DNA of 64,000 bases from Chlamydoabsidia padenii (GCA_025330725.1 JAIWND010000014.1:310001-374000); one strand, 5' to 3'. Shown: positions 12,984-23,141, counted from the first letter of the stretch. The notes: generated by a model not told the origin, from the sequence alone. Made by a program: numbers and translations.

Positions 12984-14483
12984 ATGCAAAATCAGCGATC
13001 TTTGTCATCGCCCGTTTTGTCTTCCACCCCGGCTTCTAATACAACAACCAACAATGGTGTTACTACAACAACCACTGCGAAACAATCAAAAGAACTCAAC
13101 AATGAAAGAAACAGGACACAGAATTGGGATTATGTTATTCGCTCTGGATTAGCAGGTGGTATTGCTGGATGTATGGTAAGAATCAACTCAAGTGGAACTG
13201 GAGTAAACTGGGCCATGAAGGTAATTTGTTAATTAATGTAATGTATCTATCTCTTTGGGTATAGGCCAAGACAGCTATTGCACCATTAGACCGAGTTAAA
13301 ATCCTATTCCAAGCACGGAATCCCATATTTGAAAAATACGCCGGTATTGATAAAAATAGACAAATAGACACGACTTGTATTGTGAATGACTAATGATGTC
13401 TCTTGTTGGTTTTTATCTAGGTACGTTTACTGGGGCCTTCAAAGCTGGTCGGGATATCTTTAAAAATGGTGGTATGATTGGTTTGTTTCAAGGTCATTCT
13501 GTCACCCTTATTCGTATATTCCCTTATGCTGCTATCAAATTTGTTGCCTATGAACAATACCGTGCTGTAAGTACCATTAGATACTATTATATCACTTTGG
13601 TCATATACTCACTCTTATCTTATATAATAGATGCTGATGCCTACCAAAGCCCAAGAAACTCCTAGAAGACAATTTATAGCCGGATCTTTAGCAGGTAATA
13701 AACCAAATCTTACAAAAAGGGGCTCTGACTAAAAATTTTGTGATTATCATCTAGGTGTAACTTCTGTCCTTTTCACCTACCCATTGGACCTGGTAAGAGT
13801 ACGATTAGCCTACGATGTCAAGCAACCCGGTACGGAACGACCCAGTTTAGCATCCACCTTGCGTCAAATATACAACGAACCAGCCGCAAGTAAACGACTC
13901 GGGGGATTACATGTGGTGAATTATTATCGTGGATTTTTACCGACAGTGGCAGGGATTATACCCTATGCTGGAGTTTCCTTTTGGACTTATCATCTTGTTA
14001 CGAAATTTGCTCGATTCCATCCAACAGCAGCTCCATACACCTTGGCTCCTATAGAATTCGACTTTAATCCGACTGATGATAATTTAACTCCTAGTCAACA
14101 ACGTCTATTGGATAAACCTCCTTTGAAGACCTGGGCTGAATTGGTTTGTGGTGGTGTGGCAGGTCTCGTGGCTCAAACAAGCAGTTATCCCTTGGAAGTA
14201 AGTTTGTTGGATACATAATGAATTGATATCATATATTGACAATCTTTTTTTTTTTTTTTTTTTTCATATCATTAAGGTCATCCGACGAAGAATGCAAGTC
14301 GGTGGATTACTTAATCCTGATAAATTTGTCAGCTTTATGGAAACAACCAAGGAAATATACAAGGTCAAGGGATTTAAAGGATTTTATGTAGGTCTTAGCA
14401 TTGGCTATCTCAAGGTGACACCAATGGTAGCTGTCAGCTTTGCTGTGTATGAACGAATGAAACAGGCTTTGGATATTGATTAA
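12984..14483 (+). CDS. LEU5: mitochondrial carrier, LEU5 type (coenzyme A import)
   Basis: Exons 12984-13175, 13265-13343, 13421-13566, 13631-13694, 13755-14197 and 14277-14483 give 376 residues. All three mitochondrial carrier repeats are present, each with its PX(D/E)XX(K/R) signature: [16 protein letters not shown] and YPLEVIRRR. The inner-membrane carrier begins at about residue 48 ([10 protein letters not shown]) after a Thr/Ser/Asn-rich leader. Repeat 1 [21 protein letters not shown], the [13 protein letters not shown] block and the long loop before repeat 3 fit the Leu5/SLC25A16/SLC25A42 group, which brings coenzyme A (or a precursor) into the matrix. Other adenine-nucleotide-like substrates cannot be excluded. 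A further intron-like interval begins one base after the stop codon. Confidence 0.9.
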
Positions 14484-14517
14484 GGTAGGGTTACTATTTT
14501 GATTAGGTGGTTTATAC

Positions 14518-14551
<34 letters not shown>

Positions 14552-14971
14552 TCTATTATATAGGTGTCACCCATCCATTGATCAAGTCTGTTATGTGTAT
14601 ACCCTCGCTTTATTGTTTGCCCTCTTTGTTTTGTGTACTATAGACTCTTCTTCCCCTTTTATATTCATTGTTACAGTAGATCTCTCTTTTTATATAAATG
14701 TTACAAATCATGTAGTTTTAGGATCATATTAAATAAAATAAAAATCGATCTTTTACTTTACCAACTAATGGAAAATCAGGGGTACCTTTTTTTTTTGACA
14801 GGACAGATTCAGTCTTTGGGTTAGTGGCTTGTGATACCAGCCAATAAAACCACGTTGAAAAAATTTTGAGGTAGGTGAACAGCGGGCTTTGACTTTTTTT
14901 TTTTTTATTTTGACTAGACAGGGCGACCTTTTTTTACTTCCCTTCTTCTTCCTCTTAATTTATTCTACATC
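14484..14971. other. LEU5 3' region and RPP2 promoter
   Basis: Starts with an intron-like interval 14485-14563 (GTAGGG...TATATAG with 30 consecutive T). Then come AATAAA signals near 14730 and the RPP2 promoter, with the one-mismatch element GCGGGCTTTGAC at 14882-14893, 79 bp before the ATG, and a T/CT-rich leader. Confidence 0.5.
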
Positions 14972-15438
14972 ATGAAGTTCCTCGCTGCCTACCTTCTCCT
15001 CGTCGCCGGTGGTAAGACCGAACCTACTGCCGAAGATATCACCAAGCTTTTGGGATCCGTTGGTGTTGAAGGTGATGATGCTCGTTTGAACTCATTGCTC
15101 AAGGCCCTCGAAGGCAAGACTGTTGAAGAAGTAAGTAATAAACACATTAACCCATTCTTATTGTATACTCACCCAAACCATTCAATAGGTCATTGCTGAA
15201 GGTTCCACCAAGCTCGCCTCCGTCTCTACTGGTGGTGCCGCTGCCGCTGCTGGTGGTGCTGCCGCTGCTGGTGGTGCTGCTGATGCTCCTGCTGAAGAAG
15301 CCAAGGAAGAAGAAAAGGAAGAATCTGATGATGTAAGTTTATTATTGTTTGTTTGTATAATACCATGATCAATCGTTACTAACATATTACATTCTACTTT
15401 TGCTATAATAGGATATGGGCTTCGGTCTCTTCGATTAA
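14972..15438 (+). CDS. RPP2: 60S acidic ribosomal protein P2
   Basis: Exons 14972-15130, 15189-15332 and 15412-15438 give 109 residues, the family's usual length. The N-terminus [14 protein letters not shown] and the helix [10 protein letters not shown] are P2-type (P1 differs), followed by an Ala/Gly-rich hinge, an acidic run and the invariant C-terminal [10 protein letters not shown] tail, split across the last intron. P1/P2 dimers form the lateral stalk of the large ribosomal subunit and recruit elongation factors. Coding is biased to C-ending codons (CTC, GCC, AAG), unlike neighbouring genes, as expected for a highly expressed gene. Confidence 0.97.
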
Positions 15439-15999
15439 ACGATATAGTTTAGATCATTCCACTACTCCACCCTACCCCACCCCCTTTTTTTATACATATT
15501 CCATTTTGATCTTGTAGTTTTATAATAAGAATAAAAAGAACTTTGATTATCAATTTGAACTCCCTGTCCTATGCATATAGTAAAAGGCGATTGTGTGTGC
15601 CTTGGATGATTATAAACCTGTATTGTTGTTCATGGATCCTATTTTGTCAATTGAATGGTAATTGTTATGGATAATGTATGTGCAATATATTGGCTGATTA
15701 TGCTCCAGGATTCAGTAATCGATATGCAGTAATTGGAAGCATAGTTGATTTGGATCTTCATTTTTTTTTTTTTTTATCAATTGGCCTTACTCCATCATAT
15801 GATCTGACTTTACAACGTATGTATATGTTGATGGTAAATGTTGGAATTAGCATGTCTGATCCTCTCTTTGACAAGTCGAGGTTATTAAACGGCGATCGGA
15901 AAGGCTCCTGATCGGAATTTGAAATTTGTCCCGAGTGTTTAAAAAAAAAAAAGTCGGGTTCATACTTTTCTTTGCTTTGCTTTATCTCTCTGTCATTCA
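15439..15999. other. intergenic region RPP2 to CDK
   Basis: RPP2 3' region (AATAAAAAG near 15530), then about 350 bp with a poly-T run and no coding signal, then the CDK promoter. Confidence 0.5.
15912..15923 (-). promoter_or_regulatory. TTCAAA-NN-CCG element upstream of the CDK gene
   Basis: TCGGAATTTGAA, an exact match on the minus strand, 77 bp before ATG 16000. A CCCG follows 9 bp downstream. Confidence 0.55.
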
Positions 16000-17690
16000 A
16001 TGGACAAGTACCAGGTATGTTTTATTTTAGTCAATGATAGTTGTGAACTATTACTATTGTGTTATAATGTTATTTGTACTAATTCTGTTGTCACTTGTAG
16101 AAAATTGAAAAACTTGGAGAAGGTAAAGCACCATTGAACAAAAGATGGAAACTACATGATACTCACTTTATACTACTATAGGCGCATATGGGATTGTTTA
16201 TAAAGCTCAAAATAGAGAAACAGGTGAAGTAGTGGCTTTAAAAAGGATTCGACTGGACAATGAAGAAGAAGGTGTAAGTTTAGGAAAAAGTCCAAAAGAT
16301 TGCAACTAATCCAAACTACTTGTCTCATCTAACCAATAGGTCCCTTGTACTGCCATTCGTGAAATATCTTTATTAAAAGAACTAAAGCATCCTAATATTG
16401 TCAGGTAAAGAGGAACTCTAGAATATTGTATAAATATATACCAACTCACATTTTATTATAGGCTTTATGATGTGTTGCACAAGGAAAGGAAACTGATCTT
16501 GGTGTTCGAATACTTGGATTCTGACCTCAAAAAGTTCTTGGACTCAAATGGTGGTGACATTGATGAACTCACAATCAAGGTAGGTGGGGGAAAAAAAAAA
16601 AGATGTATAACTGTCAGCTTATTCTATTTGGTCATGAATCATATAGCAAATGATGTATCAACTCTTGAAAGGAATAGCATTCTGTCATGAACATCGAGTA
16701 TTACATAGGGTAAGTATATACAAATCAACCAAAGACAATGTTTTAAATGATTATATTAACTTGCCACTTTATTCATAGGACTTGAAACCACAAAACTTAT
16801 TGATCAACAAGGTAATAATAATAATATTAATGGTATGTTGAAGACTAAAATGATATTATATAGAAAGGGGAACTCAAACTCGGTGATTTTGGACTGGCAA
16901 GGGCATTTGGAATTCCAGTAAGAAGTTATTCTCGGGATGTAGTAACCCTTTGGTATCGTGCTCCTGATGTACTGATGGGATCGAAACAATACTCCACCTC
17001 TATCGATTTATGGTCCGCAGGGTGCATATTTGCAGGTAAAATCATCAATTGTTCATTTTACAAATATTAACTTGATACAATGTCTATAGAAATGGCCTCT
17101 GGTAGTCCATTGTTTCCTGGTAGCTCTGTGTCCGATCAATTACAATGCATATTCAAATATCCTTTTACACATATATGACAACAATACTAACACCATACAA
17201 TATCGCTTTAACAATGTCTTCCTTAACCACTTTGAACAGTTTTAGGCACACCTACTGAAGAAACATGGCCCAAGGTGTCTCAAGTCCCGGAATACAAGGC
17301 AAGTATATAAAACATACACTCTCGAATGGATGGGGTAACTGACGGATCGATGCATTGACTATACTTAGCGCGACTTTGAACTTTTTGCTCCTATATCATT
17401 GGGCTCATTGTTGCCCAAACTGGATCCTCAAGGTATCGATTTGCTAAAGGTAAGAAAAAAAGATCAACGAGTAATATTATACCTATAACTTTTCTCTTTT
17501 GTTTAATAGAAACTTCTCGAATATCCCCCTGATAAACGCATCACCGCAGGCGACGCTCTACAACGTAAGATCAATCATGGGTTTATGCAACAAAAGGATC
17601 GACTTGTAACTAACAGCTCTAATTATAGATCCTTATTTTGACGATCTACGGAAAAAGGAACAAGGCATTGACAACCTGTCAAATAGATGA
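16000..17690 (+). CDS. PHO85: cyclin-dependent kinase, PHO85/CDK5 type
   Basis: Thirteen exons: 16000-16014, 16101-16122, 16182-16273, 16340-16404, 16462-16579, 16647-16709, 16779-16811, 16864-17035, 17090-17156, 17238-17298, 17369-17449, 17510-17564 and 17629-17690. They give 301 residues, a bare kinase domain. Motifs: GEGAYGIV (11-18), VALKRIR, cyclin-binding helix P45-C-T-A-I-R-E51, HRDLKPQN (Asp126), [15 protein letters not shown] and [33 protein letters not shown] and the short length place it with CDK5/Pho85/Pef1 rather than Cdk1. Such kinases, with various cyclins, link nutrients to growth and polarity. The helix reads PCTAIRE where CDK5 has PSSALRE. Two introns are unusual: 17157-17237 is AT-AC (U12 type) and 17299-17368 is GC-AG. 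Confidence 0.95.
17157..17237 (+). other. U12-type AT-AC intron in the CDK gene
   Basis: The intron begins ATATCCTTTT, the minor-spliceosome donor consensus. It contains TTCCTTAAC at 17219-17227, a perfect U12 branch site, and ends TTTGAAC with AC about 11 nt after the branch adenosine. Joining 17156 to 17238 gives [11 protein letters not shown], exactly the CDK sequence. No GT donor near this junction restores the frame. Confidence 0.93.
17299..17368 (+). other. GC-AG intron in the CDK gene
   Basis: Donor AAG|GCAAGTAT, acceptor ACTTAG, joining PEYK to RDFELF in frame. The donor is otherwise a perfect U1 match, as usual for GC introns. Confidence 0.88.
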
Positions 17691-17935
17691 TATAAACTAT
17701 CATAGCAGATTATCCATTTTACTTTTTACATCATTTATAATATATCAGCCTTCTCTACATAATCATTTATATCATTTAATTAATCAACCAAATAAAGATA
17801 AAAACTTGTTCCAAACATGTCCCATGTCCATCACGCCCAAATGTGTATTTTTTTCAAGACATTTATTTGTTTATTGAATATAAGAGACTACACTAAAGTG
17901 ATATTATATATTACTACAAGTGGGGTTTTATTACA

Positions 17936-18744
17936 TCAAGACGATTCCCGATGATCATCCATAGATCGTTTGACTTCTTGTAGCACCATCTTTGTCACAA
18001 CTTCACGTAATTCGTCTTCATCATGCACGCCACCTTCTTGTTGTATCCGCTGCATCACTTGTTCCACCTGGTTTGCAAATTCTTCTTGGCGTTGTTCATC
18101 GTCTTCTTCAGTTGGTCCATCTTCCTGTTGAATATAAGCCAATGTATCGTCTTCGGTCGTCTCGTCTTCCTCTAATGTTTCCCCGGTGATGCTGGCCAAG
18201 AGTTGTGCGACATCTTTCCATCCTTCTTCGTTGGCTGTTTGTGCTGGGCTGATGCCGTCTTGGTTCTTGTGAGATGGATTGGCGCCTCGGTCAAGGATAA
18301 ACTTGGCCATGTCGACAGTTTCGCATACATAGAGAGGAGTGTCCTTTTCGAAATCTTCAACGTTGATGTCGCCACCATTGTTCAACAAGTAATCCAAGAC
18401 TTCTTTTTGGTTGTAGGATACCGCTGCGTGTCTATCAATAAAGAAAACGAGTGGGGTTATTTAGCTGCCTTGGAAGGGATCCTTTCACTTGCATTGGTGT
18501 ATATCCAAAATTGTCTTTTGCATTAACTTCGGCCCCAGACTCCACAAGTTCCTATATAATCAAATCACTGTAAGTGAATATATTACATCTCAACAATGTG
18601 TTTACCTTCACACGATCAAGTTGCCCATCGCCTGAAATTTATAAAGATTACCAGTAAATCCATCATTAGTTGTATACACATTCATTTGTTGCATTTCATA
18701 CCTGCTGCCACCCATAAATTATCGTTCGATGAAGCTGCTTTCAT
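17936..18744 (-). CDS. small ankyrin-repeat protein (YCR051W-like)
   Basis: Exons 18702-18744, 18606-18631, 18493-18551 and 17936-18431 give 207 residues. The N-terminal half holds ankyrin repeats: DNLWVAAGDGQLDRVKELVE, then G-A-E-V-N-A-K-D-N-F-GYTPIHAAVSYN, LLNNGGDINVEDFEKDTPL and LDRGANPSHKNQDGISPAQ. The C-terminal half is acidic and helical (Glu/Asp/Gln-rich) with no known domain. The order and the short N-terminal NLWVAA resemble small cytosolic fungal ankyrin proteins such as yeast YCR051W, whose role is unknown; the repeats imply protein binding only. The third intron (18432-18492) needs a GC-AG boundary to keep the TPIHAAV repeat intact. The gene is convergent with the CDK gene, with stops 245 bp apart. 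Confidence 0.85.
18432..18492 (-). other. GC-AG intron in the ankyrin gene
   Basis: Read on the minus strand the donor is CCAAT|GCAAGTG and the acceptor TTGATAG. The alternative GT one codon later breaks the ankyrin consensus TPxHAA. Confidence 0.78.
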
Positions 18745-19059
18745 TTCAAGTGTATAAAGTAAAAGGGATGCGAACGAAAGAAAGAAAAAAAAAATCTGTT
18801 TGGAGGGGGAAGAAAAAGTCAAGTTTCAAATCCCGCTTTTCAAATCCCGTTTTCGGTGGCAATGAGTTCCTTTTACTTGCCTGTGAACAAGTGGATTAAA
18901 ATACAAGATGACAAAAAACTCTTTTCTTTTAGTTTAAACCAAGTAAACTGAGGGCTTCTTTTACCCTTGAACGGATTTTTGCATGATACTTACCCGATTT
19001 GGAAGATCACGTGACTTTGTGCTTTATATAACACATTGCAGTCAAGCAGGACGTGAACA
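18745..19059. other. ankyrin gene promoter and tRNA 5' flank
   Basis: Contains a double promoter element near 18825-18850 and a T-rich stretch. The last 80 bp before the tRNA gene show nothing recognisable beyond an AT-rich TATATAA at about 19026. Confidence 0.5.
18825..18850 (+). promoter_or_regulatory. tandem TTCAAATCCCG elements upstream of the ankyrin gene
   Basis: Two copies, TTCAAATCCCGC at 18825-18836 and TTCAAATCCCGT at 18839-18850, starting 81 bp before the ATG at 18744. This is the only tight head-to-tail pair at a gene start here. Confidence 0.65.
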
Positions 19060-19155
19060 TCCTGGATGGCCGAGTGGTTAAGGCGACAGTCTTAAGTCCT
19101 TTACTGGAAGACAACTGTTGTGGAAACACGCGAGGGTTCGAACCCCTCTCCAGGA
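19060..19155 (+). tRNA. tRNA-Leu (anticodon TAA) with a 16-nt intron
   Basis: Acceptor strands TCCTGGA (19060-19066) and TCCAGGA (19149-19155) pair fully. The D arm contains the A box TGGCCGAGTGG. Anticodon stem ACAGT (19086-19090) pairs with ACTGT (19114-19118), around the loop C-T-TAA-G-A interrupted after position 37 by an intron at 19097-19112. A long variable arm (TGTG-GAAA-CACG), as in class II tRNAs, is followed by the T arm GAGGG-TTCGAAC-CCCTC with the B box. A run of six T just after 19160 would stop RNA polymerase III. No CCA is encoded, as usual for eukaryotes. Confidence 0.95.
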
Positions 19156-19766
19156 AACATTCTTTTTTCGCTTTTTCAATTTGCAGGCGGAGTTTACATT
19201 AGTTGAAACTCCAGTATTTGTAGTGTTGCGGTGTTACGGCTAAATGTGTATGGATTTAGGTAACGTGGGTGTGTTTTTGTGGTTTTTGTGTTTTTATATG
19301 AGTGTTGTAGATATGTTATTATCTTTAGATAATGTAAATTTGCGTTTATAGAGTCCAAATAGGAAATTCAGGAACCAGTCAAAGTGTGCTTGGTTCGGAG
19401 GTTAAATTGATTTTCTTTTCTCTCTTGTAGAGATGGATTGATTCAAGTAGATCGTTTGAGTTTAAAATGTAGTGAGCACCAGAATATTTGTGGTTAATAT
19501 TCAACCTTTGAAGTAAAATAATAAAATAAAATAAAGTCAAGACTTATAGTCTGAAGTAATAAAATAAAAGACTTCTATATCAATGATAGAGTCAAAAACA
19601 AATCAAGTTTCTATATAGATGATAGAAACAAGGTAAAATAAGACAGTAGTTTTGGTGGATCAAGGTCCTTTGTACTGAATTTTATATAAAAGGGTTGAGT
19701 AAATAATATATTATACTTATAAACTAAAGAAGAATAAATTGTGGGGAAAGATGGGGTATTTATACT

Positions 19767-19944
19767 AAATTATGAAATAAGGGGTAATTATATGTAAGGG
19801 GGCGGTCATTGCGGTGAGTACGGTAGAAAATGTGAAGACAGTAAGTGCGGCAAAAAAATTATGAAATAAGGGGTAATTATATGTAAGGGGGCGGTCATTG
19901 CGGTGAGTACGGTAGAAAATGTGAAGACAGTAAGTGCGGCAAAA
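19767..19944 (+). repeat. tandem duplication, 2 x 89 bp
   Basis: Two head-to-tail copies, 19767-19855 and 19856-19944, appear identical by eye (AAATTATGAAATAAGGGG ... GTGCGGCAAAAA), which marks the duplication as recent against the decayed surroundings. Confidence 0.93.
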
Positions 19945-19988
19945 AAATTATGAGAAGCCAAAAAAAAAATATAGATTAAAAAAAATAT

Positions 19989-20095
19989 AGATTATTGGGT
20001 CGCCCAACCCAAAGCAGCACTAACGCCAAAGATGGCTTGCAGGAAATCGTCCATATTAGGCCCGAAATTTTGAGCCTGAGGCTCAACAGCGGCTA
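19989..20095 (-). other. short coding-like relic inside the repeat cluster
   Basis: About 35 codons ending in TAA read as a plausible protein end (FGPNMDDFLQAIFGVSAALG then WATQ), bounded upstream by a stop. There is no start codon context. It may be a remnant of a retroelement gene; family not recognised. Confidence 0.3.
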
Positions 20096-22061
20096 TAACT
20101 GGTATGAGTTATGGCAACAAGGATAATAGAAGTGTTGCGGCTAAACTTGGGTTTGTAAAAGTAGGTTTTGTTTGTATAATATGTAGTGAGCACCAGAATC
20201 TTTTTGGTAAGATTTAACCTTTAGATGTACTTGAATGTACTTGCAAATGTTAAGAGAAAAAGAAAAAGATCGACCGAGGAAAGTCGGGTTTTGAAAATAA
20301 AATAAAAAGAGGCTCTTGAACCGACAGAAGTTCCGCTTGTTAAGTAACTTTGTAATAAGATAAATAACTTGTAATAAAGATCTTTTTGATTTGCAATGAA
20401 AGTTTTTATTTATTGATGACTTTTGATTATCATTCCCCATTTAAGATCTTCCATGTTAAAGAGCCGATTCAAATTGTAATCCTTGACAGTAGACATCATG
20501 CATTAATACGGCTAATTCTGGTTGAATGTAGGGTAACTTGATTGTAAAAAGTGTGTACTGATAGTATAAATGTAGTGAGCACCAGATTTTTTTTGGTTCA
20601 GATTCAACCTTTTGATGGTTCTTGTTAAAAAGAGAAAAATAAAAAGAGATCCCAATTTGGAAAACGGGAGTTGAAGGTAAATAAAAGTAGCTCTTGCATC
20701 AAAGATCACAAAAGACAAGTTACGCTTGTAAGATGGCTATAAATAAGACAGATGGCAATAGCAAAGCCAATAAAAAAGGACCTTGTATCAAAAGAAGATC
20801 ATAAAAGACAAAGTTACACTTGTTGCACTGATTTTTTTATTGATTGAGAAACTAGATAAACTAAAAATTTGTGAAATAGCTGGGAAAGAGAAAGTATTTA
20901 TACTAATATTAAAATAAAGTTAAGGTAAAAGATTGTGAATAGAAAAGAGATTAGAAACTTGTTAATAAAGAGAATAATGAAAATTATGCAGCTGGGGTTC
21001 AAACCCCGCACCCGCAAGAGCATCAATCGGTTTTCTTTGTTTCATCTTCTCGTTATTGTCTCCTTTATTTTTTTCTTTGTTTCGAGCAAATATGTCATGT
21101 ACTAGTTTTATTAATTAAGAAATAATCAAAAGCAATCATACATAGGAAAAGAAATCAAACAATCAGTTGGTACTGTGATCAGCCCCTTTTGTCTATGGAA
21201 ATGATAAAACTTATGAAAATTATCACCCAAGTGCAGTGTGTATGGGTTGCGATAACTTACAGAAAAGACTTGAAAATTAAAAAGGATTGGAAACAAAGGA
21301 TGAAGAAAGAAAGAAAAGGGTGAAGTATAGTAGAGCCTTCTTACAGGATACAGGAAGTGATAAAAAGCAGGTGATCAGTGTTGGGGAAAGTGAAATGAAC
21401 GGTGAATCAATCAATTCAATGGAGCGAACCCTTGTCATTTAATGTGACAAACGATTAAAGCATATGTATTTGAGTCAGTTTCTCTATTTAATAACGATCA
21501 ATACATGTAAAGAACTAGAATGTAAAGGTGGCGGGATTTCAAATAAACCCCGATCAATGCAAAAAAAAAAAAGAGTCTGGTTATGATAACGTCGTGTGTA
21601 TCAATAAACCCCCTGTTCCCCCCTTTTCCTAATCAAACCACGCTTCAATCAGCAGATAACCGTTGCAGCCTGGCTGACCACATTGACAGTGGCGGAAGGA
21701 GAGCGGAAAGAAGACAAAGGAGAGAGACAGAGAGAGGATTCATCCAACCATATTGGAAGTGGAGGAAGGAGGGCGGAAAGAAGACAATGAAGAATGAAGG
21801 GAAAAAAAGTTGTCAATTAGTGTTGGGAAATGATAGCACGCGAAAATTGATGGTGAACCCATCATTCAAATAATGGGTAAGAATGCCTCAAAGATAGGAG
21901 GTGGTCAGTGCTGGGGAAATCGTACGATTTTTAGGATTATGTCTAGATGTAGTCCATCATATCAATAAAAAAATAAGTAATACGAAAAGATGGGGCCTTT
22001 ATTAAACATCAAATGGTTATGATATTTAAGTTAAAAGCCAAGCAGTGTCAATCTGTTTGAA

Positions 22062-22600
22062 CTTGCGATGACTTTTACCTGGTCATGAAACCCACTTCGT
22101 ATTCAAATCCCGCTTTACCCTGATTTATTACTAAGATTTTGGATGGGCTCTCCTCGCTCCATTGTTAAAGGATGCTAATGATTAAAGTGGTGATGTGAAT
22201 ACTATAACCCATTTCCAATATACTCTACCGCAAAATTTAAGCACCAGGACTCTTGTGTGATTCAGTCCAAGCTTGCAATGAGTTTTACCTATCTTTTGCA
22301 AGAAAAAAGGACGAAGACTTTTTTTACAGACAGAAGCAAAAATCATTTTCAAATCCCGCCAGACCCTAGTCAGAGTTGGAAGAAGCTTTGCCGCTCCATT
22401 GTCAACGGATGCTAATGATTAAAGTGGCCATGTGGACACTATGACCTATTTCCAACACAATTTACCTCAAAGTCAAGTACCAAGGTTCTTGTGTTAGTAT
22501 GTTTAGGCTTGCAATGACTTTTACCTTTCCTTTGCGACGAAGATATTTTTTTTTTCTATGTAGACAAAAGAAAGCTTTATTTTCAAGCGCCGAACAACAA
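22062..22600 (+). repeat. three-copy diverged repeat containing the promoter element
   Basis: Units start with CTTGC(A/G)ATGA(C/G)TTTTACCT at 22062, 22272 and 22508. The first two full units share GCTCC-ATTGT, GGATGCTAATGATTAAAGTGG and CCTATTTCCAA/CCCATTTCCAA blocks. Each unit carries the element: TTCAAATCCCGC at 22102, TTCAAATCCCGCC at 22348, and the variant TTCAAGCGCCGA at 22582. Unit lengths are about 210 and 236 bp. No gene follows. Confidence 0.8.
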
Positions 22601-23141
22601 AATTCAATGCACAATTCCCGATTTGGGGGCATGGTCATGGAGGGGAAGCGTTGTCAGTCGAGATTTCGTTACTCGTTGTAGAGCCCAAGTTTATATACAT
22701 AACATCGGCGTTTTAAAAAAACTGGGATTTAACTGGGGATTGAAAGACGAGATTTTTTATAAGAGCTACCTTTAGCTACTTCCTGAAGAATCGTTGCTAA
22801 AACAGATGTCATTGTGAAACTAATATGTATGAGGAAGATTTCCTGTCGTCTTATTATGGGTGAGGAGAAGGAAAGGTTCATTAATTAAAAAAAAATGTTG
22901 TAGTTTTAAAAGACATGAATACCGACAAGTGGATTGACGGCATATCTGTAAAAAAGAAAAAAGAGTGACACCTTTAGATCATATCGACGGGAATACAAAT
23001 TTAACAATCGCATGAATGTCGAGATTCAAATGATGTAAGAGCAAAAACAAGTTTTATTAAAGCTATGATAGTGTAAGGACTAAATGGTATACTATAATGT
23101 ATGAATGATATAAGGATTAGGTATTGAGTAGCGAATCTAAA

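Larger units (their letters stand above)
19220..21000 (+). repeat. three diverged copies of a dispersed repeat, possibly LTR remnants
   Basis: The block TGTAGTGAGCACCAGA, then T-rich, then TTNAACCTTT occurs at 19466-19510, 20181-20222 and 20569-20615, each preceded by a GCGGCTAA or ACGGCTAA motif. The first and third copies also share, about 250 bp downstream, an ATAAACTAAA block followed by TATTTATACTAA, like the TATA region of a long terminal repeat. A second short repeat (AAGATCA-AAAAGACAA-GTTAC-CTTGT) occurs at about 20700 and 20793. Divergence is high; no ends or target duplications could be fixed. Confidence 0.6.
19156..23141. other. 4-kb gene-free region with decayed repeats
   Basis: No intact gene found. 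The region starts right after the tRNA gene and contains the repeat families listed separately, AT-rich filler, and near 21690-21790 a diverged direct repeat around GGAAGGAG-GCGGAAAGAAGACAA. Short open frames here (for example 21583-21873) are low-complexity and not credible genes. Position behind a tRNA gene suggests a landing site for retroelements, now mostly decayed. Confidence 0.6.

Noticed and set aside
17156..17240. GT-AG alternative for the CDK intron ending ACAG
   Set aside because: There is no GT donor at the end of the preceding exon and the AG acceptor (17239) shifts the frame; AT-AC gives the conserved sequence.
20991..21012. T-arm-like GGGGTTCAAACCCC near 21000 as a tRNA gene
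   Set aside because: No acceptor, D or anticodon stems can be built around it; at most a tRNA-derived fragment.
21583..21873. 96-codon plus-strand open frame
   Set aside because: Arg/Lys/Glu-rich low complexity within diverged direct repeats, no promoter element and no similarity recognised.
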